Assembly (NCBI RefSeq): GCF_002929745.1
Contig: NZ_PJIQ01000007.1
Location: forward strand, 90,721 to 154,720
From: Arthrobacter sp. B1805
GTDB lineage: Bacteria; Actinomycetota; Actinomycetes; Actinomycetales; Micrococcaceae
Direction: 5' to 3'
Length of the DNA: 64,000 bases
How positions within the stretch are numbered: the stretch's first letter is position 1; every line of letters begins with the position of its first letter. Below, one piece after another: positions 16,939 to 25,505 of this stretch. Under the pieces are notes generated by a model, which was not told the origin of the DNA, did no database searches, and saw nothing but the letters and a program-made list of their open reading frames with translations. The position numbers and the translations under genes were made by a program.

Positions 16939-18864
16939 ATGACTGACGAACTTCCGACGAACCCGCGTCGAAGGCGTTCGAGCACCGCGCCGACTGTTGG
17001 CGCAAGATCGAACGCCGCAGGAGGCAACCGCGCCAAGCGGGTCCGTGTGCTGCCTGCGATGAGTTCCCTCGTGGTGCTGCTGCTCGTGGCAGTAGGTGGG
17101 TGGCTTGCGTACCGCGCTACAGAGGTACGCAGCCATCTCGAAAGCAGCATTGTTCTGTTGCCTCAACTGCGGGCAGCTCTCGTCGAACGCGACGCTGAGC
17201 GCGCTACAGAGATCACTTCTGACTTGCAGGACCACACTGCTGCAGCTCGTTCTGCTGGCACCGATCCCCTGTGGAAAGCCGCCGGCCTGGTCCCCTTTGT
17301 CGGGCAGAACTTCAGCGCCGTAGGCGAGGTCACGGTAACCGCCGACGACGTCATGAGCCGAGCGGTGGCTCCCATGGTGGACAAATTCGCGGCGCTGGAC
17401 TGGAACTCGCTGACGCCTGTCGAAGGACGAATCGACACCGCTCCCCTGTCGGACATGTCACCAACCCTGTCGGCGGCGGCAAACACTGTCGAGTTGTCCT
17501 ACGGTCGCCTCGAAGGAATCGACCGCACCACACTCCTCCCGCAGATTGCCGCACCGCTCGAAAACGCTCTCGAATCCCTCGAAGAGGCCCGCGGACCCAT
17601 TAGTGACGCGGCTCGCGCGAGTCAGCTGATTCCCGCCATGCTGGGGGCCGAGGGCCCCCGGAACTATCTTGTCCTGGTGCAAAACAGCGCCGAGGTTCGC
17701 GCTACAGGCGGTATCGCCGGAGCGCTGGCCGTGATCACCGTCGACGACGGACGGATTTCCCTGACCGATCAGGGCAGCGCGACCGAGCTGGGCAGATTCA
17801 CACCCCCACTCGAGGTCGACGCGGAACAGGAGCAGATTTACAGCGCCCGGCTGGGCGCCTATATGCAGAACGTCAACCTCACTCCCGATTTCCCCACTGC
17901 CGCCTCCACTGCCCAGCAGATGTGGCAGGACCGCCATCCAGGCTCACGCATAGACGGCGTTATTGCCCTGGATCCTGTGGTGCTGGCCAACCTGCTCCAG
18001 GCCACCGGCCCGGTGGAACTCGACGGATTCGGTGACCCTGAGGTCGACGCCCTGCTCGCTGGGACCAAGTTGCCGACCGCGCTCGACTCAACCAACGTGG
18101 TGCCCACGCTACTGTCCGACGTCTACGCGCAGATCGAGGAACCTGCCCTGCAGGACCAGTATTTCGCTGCGGTTGCCGGGAGAGTGTTCGAGGCCCTGGC
18201 GCGCTCGCAAGGCGACAGCCAACAACTGATCGAGTCGCTGGTGACCAGCGCCGATCAGGGCCGACTCTCGGTGTGGTCGGCGTCATCCGCTGAACAGGAT
18301 CTGCTTGCCCAGACAGATCTGGCAGGTGCTGCGACGGGGCCCATGGTGGGCGGCGCAACTTTCGGTGCCTACTTCAACGACGGCACGGGTGCGAAGATGG
18401 ACTACTACATGCGCAGGACCGCACAGCTGCTCAGGCAGTGCTCTGACGACGGGTACTCGCAGTACACGGTGAAGGTCACTTTGGAAAACACGGCGCCAGC
18501 CGATGCCGCCATGTCGCTTCCGGAGTATGTAACAGGAGCCGGTGGAGCCGGTGTGGTGCCAGGGAGGGTCCAGACCAATACGATCGCCTATGGCCCAGCG
18601 CAGTCATTCCTGCAGACAGCACGGCTGGATGGACAGGAAGTTCCACTCGGCTCCTTCAACCATGGCAATCGACCCGTGGGTGTCCTGACAACCAGGTTGG
18701 AACCAGGGGAATCAGCAACGCTCGAGGTCGACTTCACGAAGGTGGTGCAGGAAGGCGACCCGGTGCTGGACATCACGCCCACCGTCCAGGACCCCGCTGA
18801 AGTTCTTCTGCCTCTCGAATCATCGGGTCCATGCAACGATCAGGGTGAGTCCGACCTTGACTAG
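16939..18864 (+). CDS. DUF4012 domain-containing membrane-anchored protein
   Basis: 641 residues. A basic, disordered N terminus (RRRRSS, KRVRV) precedes a single helix at about residues 34-55; the rest is extracytoplasmic. The DUF4012 core is recognisable in LVLVQNSAEVRATGGIAGA, DFPTAASTAQQMW and GVIALDPVVLANLLQATGPV. The function is unknown; such genes commonly sit in actinobacterial EPS or cell-wall glycan loci, and the resemblance of the core to LytR-CpsA-Psr proteins has been used to suggest a role in glycopolymer attachment. ATG 16939 has GAAGGA 8 bases upstream; a TTG one codon earlier is less likely. It follows the initiating transferase by about 33 bases and probably ends the EPS transcript. 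Confidence 0.9.
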   Translation: MTDELPTNPRRRRSSTAPTVGARSNAAGGNRAKRVRVLPAMSSLVVLLLVAVGGWLAYRATEVRSHLESSIVLLPQLRAALVERDAERATEITSDLQDHTAAARSAGTDPLWKAAGLVPFVGQNFSAVGEVTVTADDVMSRAVAPMVDKFAALDWNSLTPVEGRIDTAPLSDMSPTLSAAANTVELSYGRLEGIDRTTLLPQIAAPLENALESLEEARGPISDAARASQLIPAMLGAEGPRNYLVLVQNSAEVRATGGIAGALAVITVDDGRISLTDQGSATELGRFTPPLEVDAEQEQIYSARLGAYMQNVNLTPDFPTAASTAQQMWQDRHPGSRIDGVIALDPVVLANLLQATGPVELDGFGDPEVDALLAGTKLPTALDSTNVVPTLLSDVYAQIEEPALQDQYFAAVAGRVFEALARSQGDSQQLIESLVTSADQGRLSVWSASSAEQDLLAQTDLAGAATGPMVGGATFGAYFNDGTGAKMDYYMRRTAQLLRQCSDDGYSQYTVKVTLENTAPADAAMSLPEYVTGAGGAGVVPGRVQTNTIAYGPAQSFLQTARLDGQEVPLGSFNHGNRPVGVLTTRLEPGESATLEVDFTKVVQEGDPVLDITPTVQDPAEVLLPLESSGPCNDQGESDLD

Positions 18865-18917
18865 GTTAACAATGCGTTACATCTGTGCCGAGAGCGCTCA
18901 TCCTCTTCTCGTACCTG

Positions 18918-18940
18918 ATTGCCACTGCTAGTTTGGCAAT
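18918..18940 (+). other. Short inverted repeat downstream of the DUF4012 gene
   Basis: ATTGCCA (18918-18924) pairs with TGGCAAT (18934-18940) around a 9-base loop, 53 bases after the DUF4012 stop. The 230-base gap 18865-19095 otherwise holds only an AT-richer stretch with a TATAGG hexamer near 18998, a weak promoter candidate for the LAXTG gene. Not a canonical terminator, since no T-run follows. Confidence 0.3.
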
Positions 18941-19095
18941 GGAGATTCTTCGAACCAGGTAATCCAGCGTACCGATTAGAGTAGTTCGGATCGATGGTAT
19001 AGGGTGCGAAGAGTAGATCCGGGGCGTTTGGGGATTGTCAGCCCGATCACTTCACCTGTTTTTCTTCGTCTCATTCTTTCTTCTGGGGAGCCACC

Positions 19096-19794
19096 ATGAA
19101 CAAGACCGCCTCCGTCCTGGCAATCGCCGGTACCCTTACCTTCCTCGGAGCAGGCGCGGCTCAGGCCGCCCCCGTCTCCATCCCCGCTTACACGCCGGAT
19201 GAATCCGGCGCCGTCAGCGATGGAACCGTCGCTCCCGGTGAGACCGTGGTCTTCACCGGCCCCAACGGATACTTCACGCCGGGCGAGACCGTCAACATCT
19301 CGGTGGATCGTACCGATGGAGCGCCCGCAGCCGCTGGATTCGGCGCAGGCGGAGCAGCCGCCGCCCGCGGTGGGATAATCGTCCTCAACGCGATCGTGTT
19401 GACCGACTCCACCACGGCCGATGCCCAGGGCAGCTTTTCCTACTCCGTGAAGCTGCAGGAGGAGGGCGTCTACACACTTACCGCCGCCGCCGCTGACGGC
19501 TCCCCTGCAGAGCCCATCACGGCACGCGTCGTCGTCGATTCGAAGTTCGCTACAGCTGGTGGCACGACGGGTGGCACGACGGGTGGCACGACGGGTGGCA
19601 CGACCGGCGGGACGACGGGTGGGACGACGGGTGGCACAACCGGTACTTCCGGCACCACGTCCTCGGTCAAGGGCGGGCTCGCCAACACGGGCCTCGATTC
19701 CGCAATGCTCCTCTGGGGCGCAGCGGGCATTGGTGCACTCGGCTTGGGTGCGGGCAGCATCTTCGTTGCACGCCGCCGCTCGACCGAGGCATAA
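19096..19794 (+). CDS. LAXTG-anchored surface protein with GGTT repeats
   Basis: 232 residues. Signal peptide 1-24 (ends AAQA), an Ig-like/beta region about 26-150 with PGETVVFTGPNGYFTPGETV, seven GGTT units (about 155-182), then LANTG (195-199), a hydrophobic helix and a RRR tail: a complete sortase signal of the LAXTG type associated with class E sortases. ATG start with GGGGAG 6 bases upstream. Placed directly after the EPS genes and before a strong terminator; possibly a matrix or surface protein expressed with the capsule, though that is inference. No sortase gene is in the window. Confidence 0.9.
   Translation: MNKTASVLAIAGTLTFLGAGAAQAAPVSIPAYTPDESGAVSDGTVAPGETVVFTGPNGYFTPGETVNISVDRTDGAPAAAGFGAGGAAAARGGIIVLNAIVLTDSTTADAQGSFSYSVKLQEEGVYTLTAAAADGSPAEPITARVVVDSKFATAGGTTGGTTGGTTGGTTGGTTGGTTGGTTGTSGTTSSVKGGLANTGLDSAMLLWGAAGIGALGLGAGSIFVARRRSTEA
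19558..19641 (+). repeat. 12-bp tandem repeat, 7 copies, in the LAXTG protein
   Basis: Unit ggtggcacgacg, encoding Gly-Gly-Thr-Thr, repeated seven times with few substitutions. It forms a flexible spacer between the folded domain and the sortase signal, so copy-number change would alter how far the domain reaches from the wall. Confidence 0.92.
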
Positions 19795-19820
19795 GCTTCC
19801 GCTTCACTAGGTCCACAAAC

Positions 19821-19868
19821 AATAAAAGCGGGCCGGAGCATTTGCTCCGGCCCGCTTTATTGTTTTTT
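19821..19868. terminator. Strong bidirectional rho-independent terminator
   Basis: Near-perfect stem: aataaaagcgggccggagca pairs with tgctccggcccgctttatt around a 2-base loop with one A bulge, followed by gtttttt on the plus strand; the A-rich left flank gives a U-run on the minus strand. It lies between the convergent LAXTG gene and the LAL regulator operon and can serve both. Confidence 0.95.
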
Positions 19869-19900
19869 CAACCGGCTGTGGGGATCTCTCAGAAAGCGCT

Positions 19901-22564
19901 TTAGCTGTTGCTCATATCGGCCTGCAATCCGACAATTTCTGCCAGTTCATCACGCCCAGTGATGCCGAGCTTCAGGTACATACGGTAGAGATGCCCCTCG
20001 ACTGTTCTGGGTGAGACGGTGAGCATCTCGGCGATGTCGCGATTCGTTCCTCCCGATGCGGCGAGCACTGCGATTCTGCTCTCCCGGTCAGTGAGGTGGT
20101 CAAGGCCCGATCCGAACGGCATGACAGCACTCTCGACCAAGGCTTGCCGGCGCCGCAGCACTCCACAGGCGTGCCGTTGAGACTTGTGGTCCCCTTGGGC
20201 GGCAAACAGCCGCACCGCATGCGTCGATGCTCCTACTGCCAGGAGGTAGTCGCCCCGTTGCTCCGCTCGGTCACCGACCTGCGCCAACGCCCCGGCGTCG
20301 TTCTCGATCAGCGCGTACGCGTACTCACGGAGCAGCATCGCCTCGCCACCCTCGAAATGCTCGGTCACCTGCGCGAGCCGGTGGGCGTGCTGGCGTTCCC
20401 CGAACAGAACCAGGAGCTGGAGGATGTCCTTCTCGCACCCGCCGTACCCGGCGTTAGCGGCTTCATCGGCAAGGGCAGAGAGTTCTGCATCGCTCTCGTT
20501 GGCTGGCTCCAGGCGAACCCTTGCCGCTGCCGCGTATGCCGTTGCGGCCAACAGATGGGCGGCGGAACCGCGGGGAGCGAGGAGTTTAAACTCCTGATGA
20601 AGGCGTCGGCCGAGATCGACCAGGCCGAGAGCAGCTGCTGTCCAGCAAAGAAGACCGAGTGCGTACGGCAGCATGACGTCCTCGTCGGACTGGCGAAGCG
20701 CTGCGACCGCGTGGAGCAGCGTGTCGTGAGCCCTTGTGAACCTTCCGATCCGCACGTCGAGGAGGCCCTGCCATACCGCGAGCGTGCCGCTCCTGAAGAA
20801 GAAGTCCCTGCCGTCTCCGGCAGAGTAGGCGCTGATGGCCGTCCGTGCTCGGCCGTATTCCCCGCTGTGGATCAGGAGTGAGATATGACGACCAACCACT
20901 GAAGTGCGGATAGCCCCCAAGCCGAAGCGGTCTTTCCGCACCAGCTCCATCGCCTCCTCCAGGTGGTCGAGCCCTTCGACACATCGTCCGGTAGCTCCGA
21001 GCGCCTCGCCCAGGAGTGCGTGTCCCATCACTGCCTGCCGGGGTGGCAGCGGCGCGCCGAGGAGATCCCGAAGGTGCTGCTCGGACTCGACGAACGAGCC
21101 CGACAGGTTCAGGGCACGCGCGCGGAGGAGAACGATGTCGCGCAGGTTCTCCTGCACCTGGTTGTCCGAGCGGTGCGGATGCAGCCTGCCGAGGCCTTCT
21201 TCCCATGCCTCGGCGATGTCGAGGAGACCACGGGCCTGTCCGGTGGCTGCGAGCTCCAGCTGCGCGGAGAGGACCGCGGCGGCTCCGAGGGAATCACCGT
21301 CCGGAGCCATTCGGATGAGCGACCGCACGCTCGCCGCCGCAGGGGTCGCCCGCCGCAGCAGGGACCTGGCCCGCGTTGCCTCGACCGCTGCGGCGATGGC
21401 ATAACCGGAGGACCGCACCGCTTCGGCAAGGCGCAGCGCCACCTGTGGCGTCGATTCCGTGCAGGCCACCCGCGCGGCGTCCAGCAGCACGCGGTCATCG
21501 ACCGACTCGCCACAGTCCAGCGCCCATTCGAGCTGGGATATCCTTCCCCGCCCGAACGGCGGGAACTCCGTTCCGACCGGAAAAAGCCGGGACCGGAGGT
21601 CGGCACGCCGGCCCACCGTGACCAGTGAAGAGAGGACCGTCGCGTACAGCGGCGGATCGACCACGGCAAGTGTCGCATCCCATGGCGCAGTACGAACCAG
21701 GCCGCTCGTGAGCAGACGGCGCACCGCCGAATCCCCGGCCATGGCCGACAGCAGGACAAAGGGCGCCGCTCCGGCCAGTGAGAGTGCGTCGAGGGCGTCG
21801 CGTTCTAGGGCGGGCAGGTTGCGTAAGTCGCCTGCCACGAGATCAGCCAGGGCTGGGTCGACCCCATCCGGTTCATTGAGGAGGACGGAGATGCCGTCGC
21901 TCAGGACGAGACAGCGGCTGCGGACGGCGTGGAGGACGATCGACCGCAGGAAGAGCGGATTGCCGCCCGACTTCTCCGCGAAGTAGTCGCTCGCTCCTCG
22001 CACGATGCCTCCTCCCAGGAGATGCCGGCAGGTCGCGGCGACGTCGTCAGGCGTCAGCGGGCCCAGCTCGAAGTGGGTAAGGACTGCGTCGTCGACGAGT
22101 GAGCCCAGGTCCATCAGGTCATCTGCGGTACTCCGGGCGAACCCTAGAAGATGGATAGCGCCGGACATGACGAGCTGGGCGAGCAGATGGTTGGATTCCC
22201 GGTCCAGCAGATGGACGTCATCGACGGCGACGACGCACCGGTGGCCCTCCGACCGCGCCCGGAGTGCCGCCAGGACGGATCGGAGCACCGCCAGGGGGGT
22301 GCCCAGGCTTTCCTCGTCCACGTCGCTGAGCAGTGGTGCCAGCGCCCCGTACGGCAGCGTGGACAAGCCAGTGGTCCCCCGTACCAGGAATGGCTTCGGT
22401 AATGCACCGCCGCGCTCCAGCAGCTCCGCTGCCAGCGAGCTCTTCCCCATGCCCATGCCGCCGAAGACGATGGCACCACCGAGATCCTGCCGCTCCCGCA
22501 CGTGACCGAGCGCAGCCATCAAAGGCTCGCGACCCACGAGACACGGCGTGAGCAGGTTGGTCAC
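19901..22564 (-). CDS. Large LuxR-family (LAL-type) ATPase transcriptional regulator, second of a pair
   Basis: 887 residues. N-terminal AAA/NTPase with Walker A GMGMGKS (36-42) and Walker B VVAVDDVH (111-118), a long helical TPR-like middle, and a C-terminal LuxR HTH: LTDRESRIAVLAASGGTNRDI then VSPRTVEGHLYRMYLKLGI (about 825-885). MalT/LAL-type regulators bind DNA through the HTH after a ligand and ATP drive assembly. GTG at 22564 overlaps the stop of the upstream paralogue (GTGA), implying translational coupling; upstream in-frame extension lies inside that gene. It converges on the LAXTG gene. Target genes and ligand are unknown; proximity suggests EPS or surface-protein genes. Confidence 0.9.
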   Translation of the reverse strand: MTNLLTPCLVGREPLMAALGHVRERQDLGGAIVFGGMGMGKSSLAAELLERGGALPKPFLVRGTTGLSTLPYGALAPLLSDVDEESLGTPLAVLRSVLAALRARSEGHRCVVAVDDVHLLDRESNHLLAQLVMSGAIHLLGFARSTADDLMDLGSLVDDAVLTHFELGPLTPDDVAATCRHLLGGGIVRGASDYFAEKSGGNPLFLRSIVLHAVRSRCLVLSDGISVLLNEPDGVDPALADLVAGDLRNLPALERDALDALSLAGAAPFVLLSAMAGDSAVRRLLTSGLVRTAPWDATLAVVDPPLYATVLSSLVTVGRRADLRSRLFPVGTEFPPFGRGRISQLEWALDCGESVDDRVLLDAARVACTESTPQVALRLAEAVRSSGYAIAAAVEATRARSLLRRATPAAASVRSLIRMAPDGDSLGAAAVLSAQLELAATGQARGLLDIAEAWEEGLGRLHPHRSDNQVQENLRDIVLLRARALNLSGSFVESEQHLRDLLGAPLPPRQAVMGHALLGEALGATGRCVEGLDHLEEAMELVRKDRFGLGAIRTSVVGRHISLLIHSGEYGRARTAISAYSAGDGRDFFFRSGTLAVWQGLLDVRIGRFTRAHDTLLHAVAALRQSDEDVMLPYALGLLCWTAAALGLVDLGRRLHQEFKLLAPRGSAAHLLAATAYAAAARVRLEPANESDAELSALADEAANAGYGGCEKDILQLLVLFGERQHAHRLAQVTEHFEGGEAMLLREYAYALIENDAGALAQVGDRAEQRGDYLLAVGASTHAVRLFAAQGDHKSQRHACGVLRRRQALVESAVMPFGSGLDHLTDRESRIAVLAASGGTNRDIAEMLTVSPRTVEGHLYRMYLKLGITGRDELAEIVGLQADMSNS

Positions 22565-25257
22565 GGCTGCGTCCTTCCCGCTGGAATCAGGTTCACGAGC
22601 TCGGCCCGGCTGCCCACGTCCAGCTTCAGGTACACCTGGTACAGATGTCCCTCGACCGTGCGTACGGATACGCACATGCTGCACGCGATCTCCCGGTTCG
22701 TTGCTCCGGACGCTGCAGCAACAGCTATCTCCCGCTCGCGCCGCGTGAGGCCGAGCAGGCGGGATTCGAGAGTCCCCCACTCCTCGAATTCCGGCATCAC
22801 CTCCCGCACCCGGCGCTGGACGTGCCGCAGCGCGCGCTTGTCGTCGGACACCAACGCCGCGTGCAGTGCGTGCCGAGCCGCTTCCTTCGCGAGGTCGTCG
22901 TCACCCATCGCTCGGGCGGATTCCATGCTGGCGATGAGGAGCTCGTAGTCCTTGTTCAGGATCCCCTTCGCAAACAACCCCGCCAACCGTGCGAACGGTC
23001 CCTGCAGGCGAGCGGCCAGGGCAGTGAGCGGCTCGACGGCGTCCCGGTCGCCGAGCCGGGCCGCCCTGAAGAGGGCGAGCAACCTCAGGACGTGCGCTTC
23101 CTGCCGTTCCCGGTCCAATACCGCAAGCCTCGTGAACACCTCCCCGCCAGCGGAGCGGGCGTCAGTATGGGATGACGACAGCACCTGGAAGTGCCGAGCG
23201 ATCTGCCGGACCTTCCACGACGTACCGGCAGCGGATTCGCTCTGGCGTACGTAGTCGATCATCGGCTGCAGGGCGTGTTGTTTCGCGTAGCAGTAGGCAA
23301 TTCCTGCCGCTGCCGCCGGCAGGACACCCCAAGGGTCATTGTGCCGAAGCTGGTCGAAGGTGGGAACCAGGATGCGGAGGGCCTCCGTGTCGTGACCCTG
23401 GGCCGCGCGGGTCAGCGCACGGCCCACCTCCTCGTAGGAGCTCGGCGCGCAGCATGACTCATCGGACCGCCGAAGGTCGAACTCGCGGATATGGAGGGCG
23501 CCGTGGACGTCCCCGGCGATGCAGTACGATTCCCAGATCTGGGCGTAGGCGAACTCCCTCGTACGCGCAGTCACGGTGTGGTCGAGGAGGAAGACCGCGA
23601 TGGAGCGCGCGAGCTCGACCGCTGCCGACTGCTGCTCGCCCATCGACCAGGCCTCGCAGAGGATGGTGTCGATGCGGACCAGCGTGTCATCGCACAGCAC
23701 TGCCGGACCGTTCTTCCGTCCGCCGAGCAGGTCCTCGGCCTCCCGGTAGCGACCCTGAAAGGCCAGCATCTCGGCGCGCGCGACGAGCACCTCGTCGTGC
23801 AGGGTGCCGGCGGTCCGTGGATCGGTGTCCAGGAGGTCCGACGCGATCGCCTCGGCACGTGCCAGCGAGTCCGGGCGCGCACCCGTCCCCGAGCGCTGAC
23901 TCAGCTCGGCCTCCATCAGGAGCAGGCGGACCTCCTGGTTCGGCGGCGCCCCGCGGAACTGCTCCCGTCGCGCCGTGATCTGGGCGGCGCCGCCGTAGTC
24001 CCCCTGACCGAGCAGGGACCTCACCACCTCGAGCTGCACGGCACAGTCCCGGGGGACACCGGTGTCGGCAGGGGCAGCGAGCTCGAGAGCCTCTGCGTAC
24101 TTCCCGTCGTCGTTGAGAAGCCCTGCAGCCCGAGCGACGAGGGCGGCATCCAGTGGAAGGTCCGCTTTCTGCCGCCACGCAGCGTGGTGGTGGGGGGCGA
24201 GCTGCGCCGTGTCCCATCCTCCCGTCGAAGATGTGGCGAGTTCGTAGGCGGTTTCCGCCTCTCCCGAACGCAGGGACGTCGTCACGCCGGCTTCAATGAT
24301 CGGCGAGGCACACCGGACGGTGTTGTCCCGGTCCCTGCCGACGGTCAGCAACCCGGCACCCTGCAGGGAGTCGACGGCTGTCCTGCCCGTCAGCCGAAGG
24401 AGGACCGGGACGGGGATCCCGCCCGACAGCGCCACGAGGATCGACGCCGTCCTGCACGCGGGTCCGAGCGACTCGATCTGCTCAGCCACAGCGGCAGACG
24501 CCTCCCGGCACGGTGCGGCAATCCCGTCCCTGAGGATCCAGGAGTTGGAGCTTCTGATCACCAGCCCCTGCCGCCGGAGTTCGCGCAGGCAGCCCCGAAC
24601 GAAGCCCGGGTACCCGCTGCTCAGCTGGTACACCCTGCGCACCACGTCGCCGGACACCGGCGCCTCCAGTTCCACTTCGGCGAGGAGCTTCGTCTCCCCG
24701 AGCGCAAGGGGTCCGATATCGCGGCGAAGGAGACTTCCTCTGCGCCAGAGTGCCATGAACGCCGGATCGGCGAGGTGGAAGTGCCGCGTCGTCAGCAGGG
24801 CCTTGCCGACGCCTTCGGCGACCAGCTGGGCCACGATCACCGCAGAGGGCGGGTCGAGCAGTTCGACGTTGTCCACCGCGAGCAGCACTGGTCCGCCCGC
24901 TGCCCTGTTGCCCAGCAGCTCCGACAAGGCCCGCACGATCGTCGCCGGATTCCTGAGGCACCTGTCGTCGACGTCGCACAGCAGGCTGTTGAGGGCGTCG
25001 TAGGCGGTGCCCGTCCTCGAGGCGAAGCCACGGATGCGGACGACGTGCAAATCCGGGCGATGCTCCTGGAGCGCCTGGTGGAGCAGCGCTGTCTTGCCGA
25101 TACCGCTCGGACCAGCAAGGAGGACACCCGCAGATGCAGGGGCCTGCAGCGCACTCGCAATGACGTGCAGCTCGTCGGTGCGTCCCACGAATGAAGAGCG
25201 CGGGTCGCCGGTTCTTCGACGATCACCGGTTGTCCGGGTAAGACCTTCTGCTGCCAC
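22561..25257 (-). CDS. Large LuxR-family (LAL-type) ATPase transcriptional regulator, first of a pair
   Basis: 898 residues from GTG 25257. Domain order as in its neighbour: FVGRTDELHVI then Walker A GPSGIGKT (49-56), Walker B VLLAVDN (124-130), a long helical region, and C-terminal LuxR HTH with LTRREREIAVAAASGATNREI and VSVRTVEGHLYQVYLKLDV. The HTH of the two proteins is similar but the rest diverges, so this is an old duplication or pairing. No clear ribosome binding site precedes the GTG, and an 18-bp inverted repeat lies 32-91 bases upstream, which may control it at the DNA or RNA level. Leads a two-gene operon. Confidence 0.9.
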   Translation of the reverse strand: MAAEGLTRTTGDRRRTGDPRSSFVGRTDELHVIASALQAPASAGVLLAGPSGIGKTALLHQALQEHRPDLHVVRIRGFASRTGTAYDALNSLLCDVDDRCLRNPATIVRALSELLGNRAAGGPVLLAVDNVELLDPPSAVIVAQLVAEGVGKALLTTRHFHLADPAFMALWRRGSLLRRDIGPLALGETKLLAEVELEAPVSGDVVRRVYQLSSGYPGFVRGCLRELRRQGLVIRSSNSWILRDGIAAPCREASAAVAEQIESLGPACRTASILVALSGGIPVPVLLRLTGRTAVDSLQGAGLLTVGRDRDNTVRCASPIIEAGVTTSLRSGEAETAYELATSSTGGWDTAQLAPHHHAAWRQKADLPLDAALVARAAGLLNDDGKYAEALELAAPADTGVPRDCAVQLEVVRSLLGQGDYGGAAQITARREQFRGAPPNQEVRLLLMEAELSQRSGTGARPDSLARAEAIASDLLDTDPRTAGTLHDEVLVARAEMLAFQGRYREAEDLLGGRKNGPAVLCDDTLVRIDTILCEAWSMGEQQSAAVELARSIAVFLLDHTVTARTREFAYAQIWESYCIAGDVHGALHIREFDLRRSDESCCAPSSYEEVGRALTRAAQGHDTEALRILVPTFDQLRHNDPWGVLPAAAAGIAYCYAKQHALQPMIDYVRQSESAAGTSWKVRQIARHFQVLSSSHTDARSAGGEVFTRLAVLDRERQEAHVLRLLALFRAARLGDRDAVEPLTALAARLQGPFARLAGLFAKGILNKDYELLIASMESARAMGDDDLAKEAARHALHAALVSDDKRALRHVQRRVREVMPEFEEWGTLESRLLGLTRREREIAVAAASGATNREIACSMCVSVRTVEGHLYQVYLKLDVGSRAELVNLIPAGRTQP

Positions 25258-25288
25258 GGGCGCTACCGACTTCGAGTGACCCCATGAA

Positions 25289-25355
25289 GTCCGTACACCC
25301 GTCCTGATCCGTCAGGCGTTCCTCGTGGACCAGGACGGGTGTACGGACGGTACAC
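25289..25355. promoter_or_regulatory. 18-bp perfect inverted repeat with an overlapping second hairpin
   Basis: GTCCGTACACCCGTCCTG (25289-25306) is exactly complementary in inverse order to 25331-25348, with a 24-base spacer. The right arm's GTGTAC (25339-25344) can pair instead with GTACAC at 25350-25355, so two structures compete. There is no T-run on either strand, so a simple terminator is unlikely. It sits just upstream of the first LAL regulator gene and fits an operator (autoregulation) or an RNA leader switch. Confidence 0.6.
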
Positions 25356-25482
25356 GTGCTTGGTGCTGACTGACTCGCAAGCCTATCCACTCGAAGCGGC
25401 CGGAGAACCGGACCGCACTACTCGAAAGACCGTTCACACCACGTGGTTCAGATCGAACTACTCGACCCGGAGTACCTGCTAC

Positions 25483-25497
25483 CCGGGTGCCACCCGG
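25483..25497 (-). terminator. Possible terminator of prs (short GC hairpin)
   Basis: ccgggt (25483-25488) pairs with acccgg (25492-25497) about 9 bases beyond the prs stop on the minus strand. The stem is short and lacks a U-run, so this is a weak call. The rest of 25349-25482 contains a 10-bp palindrome ACCACGTGGT at 25438-25447 and no gene. Confidence 0.3.
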
Positions 25498-25505
25498 ACT
25501 GCGAC

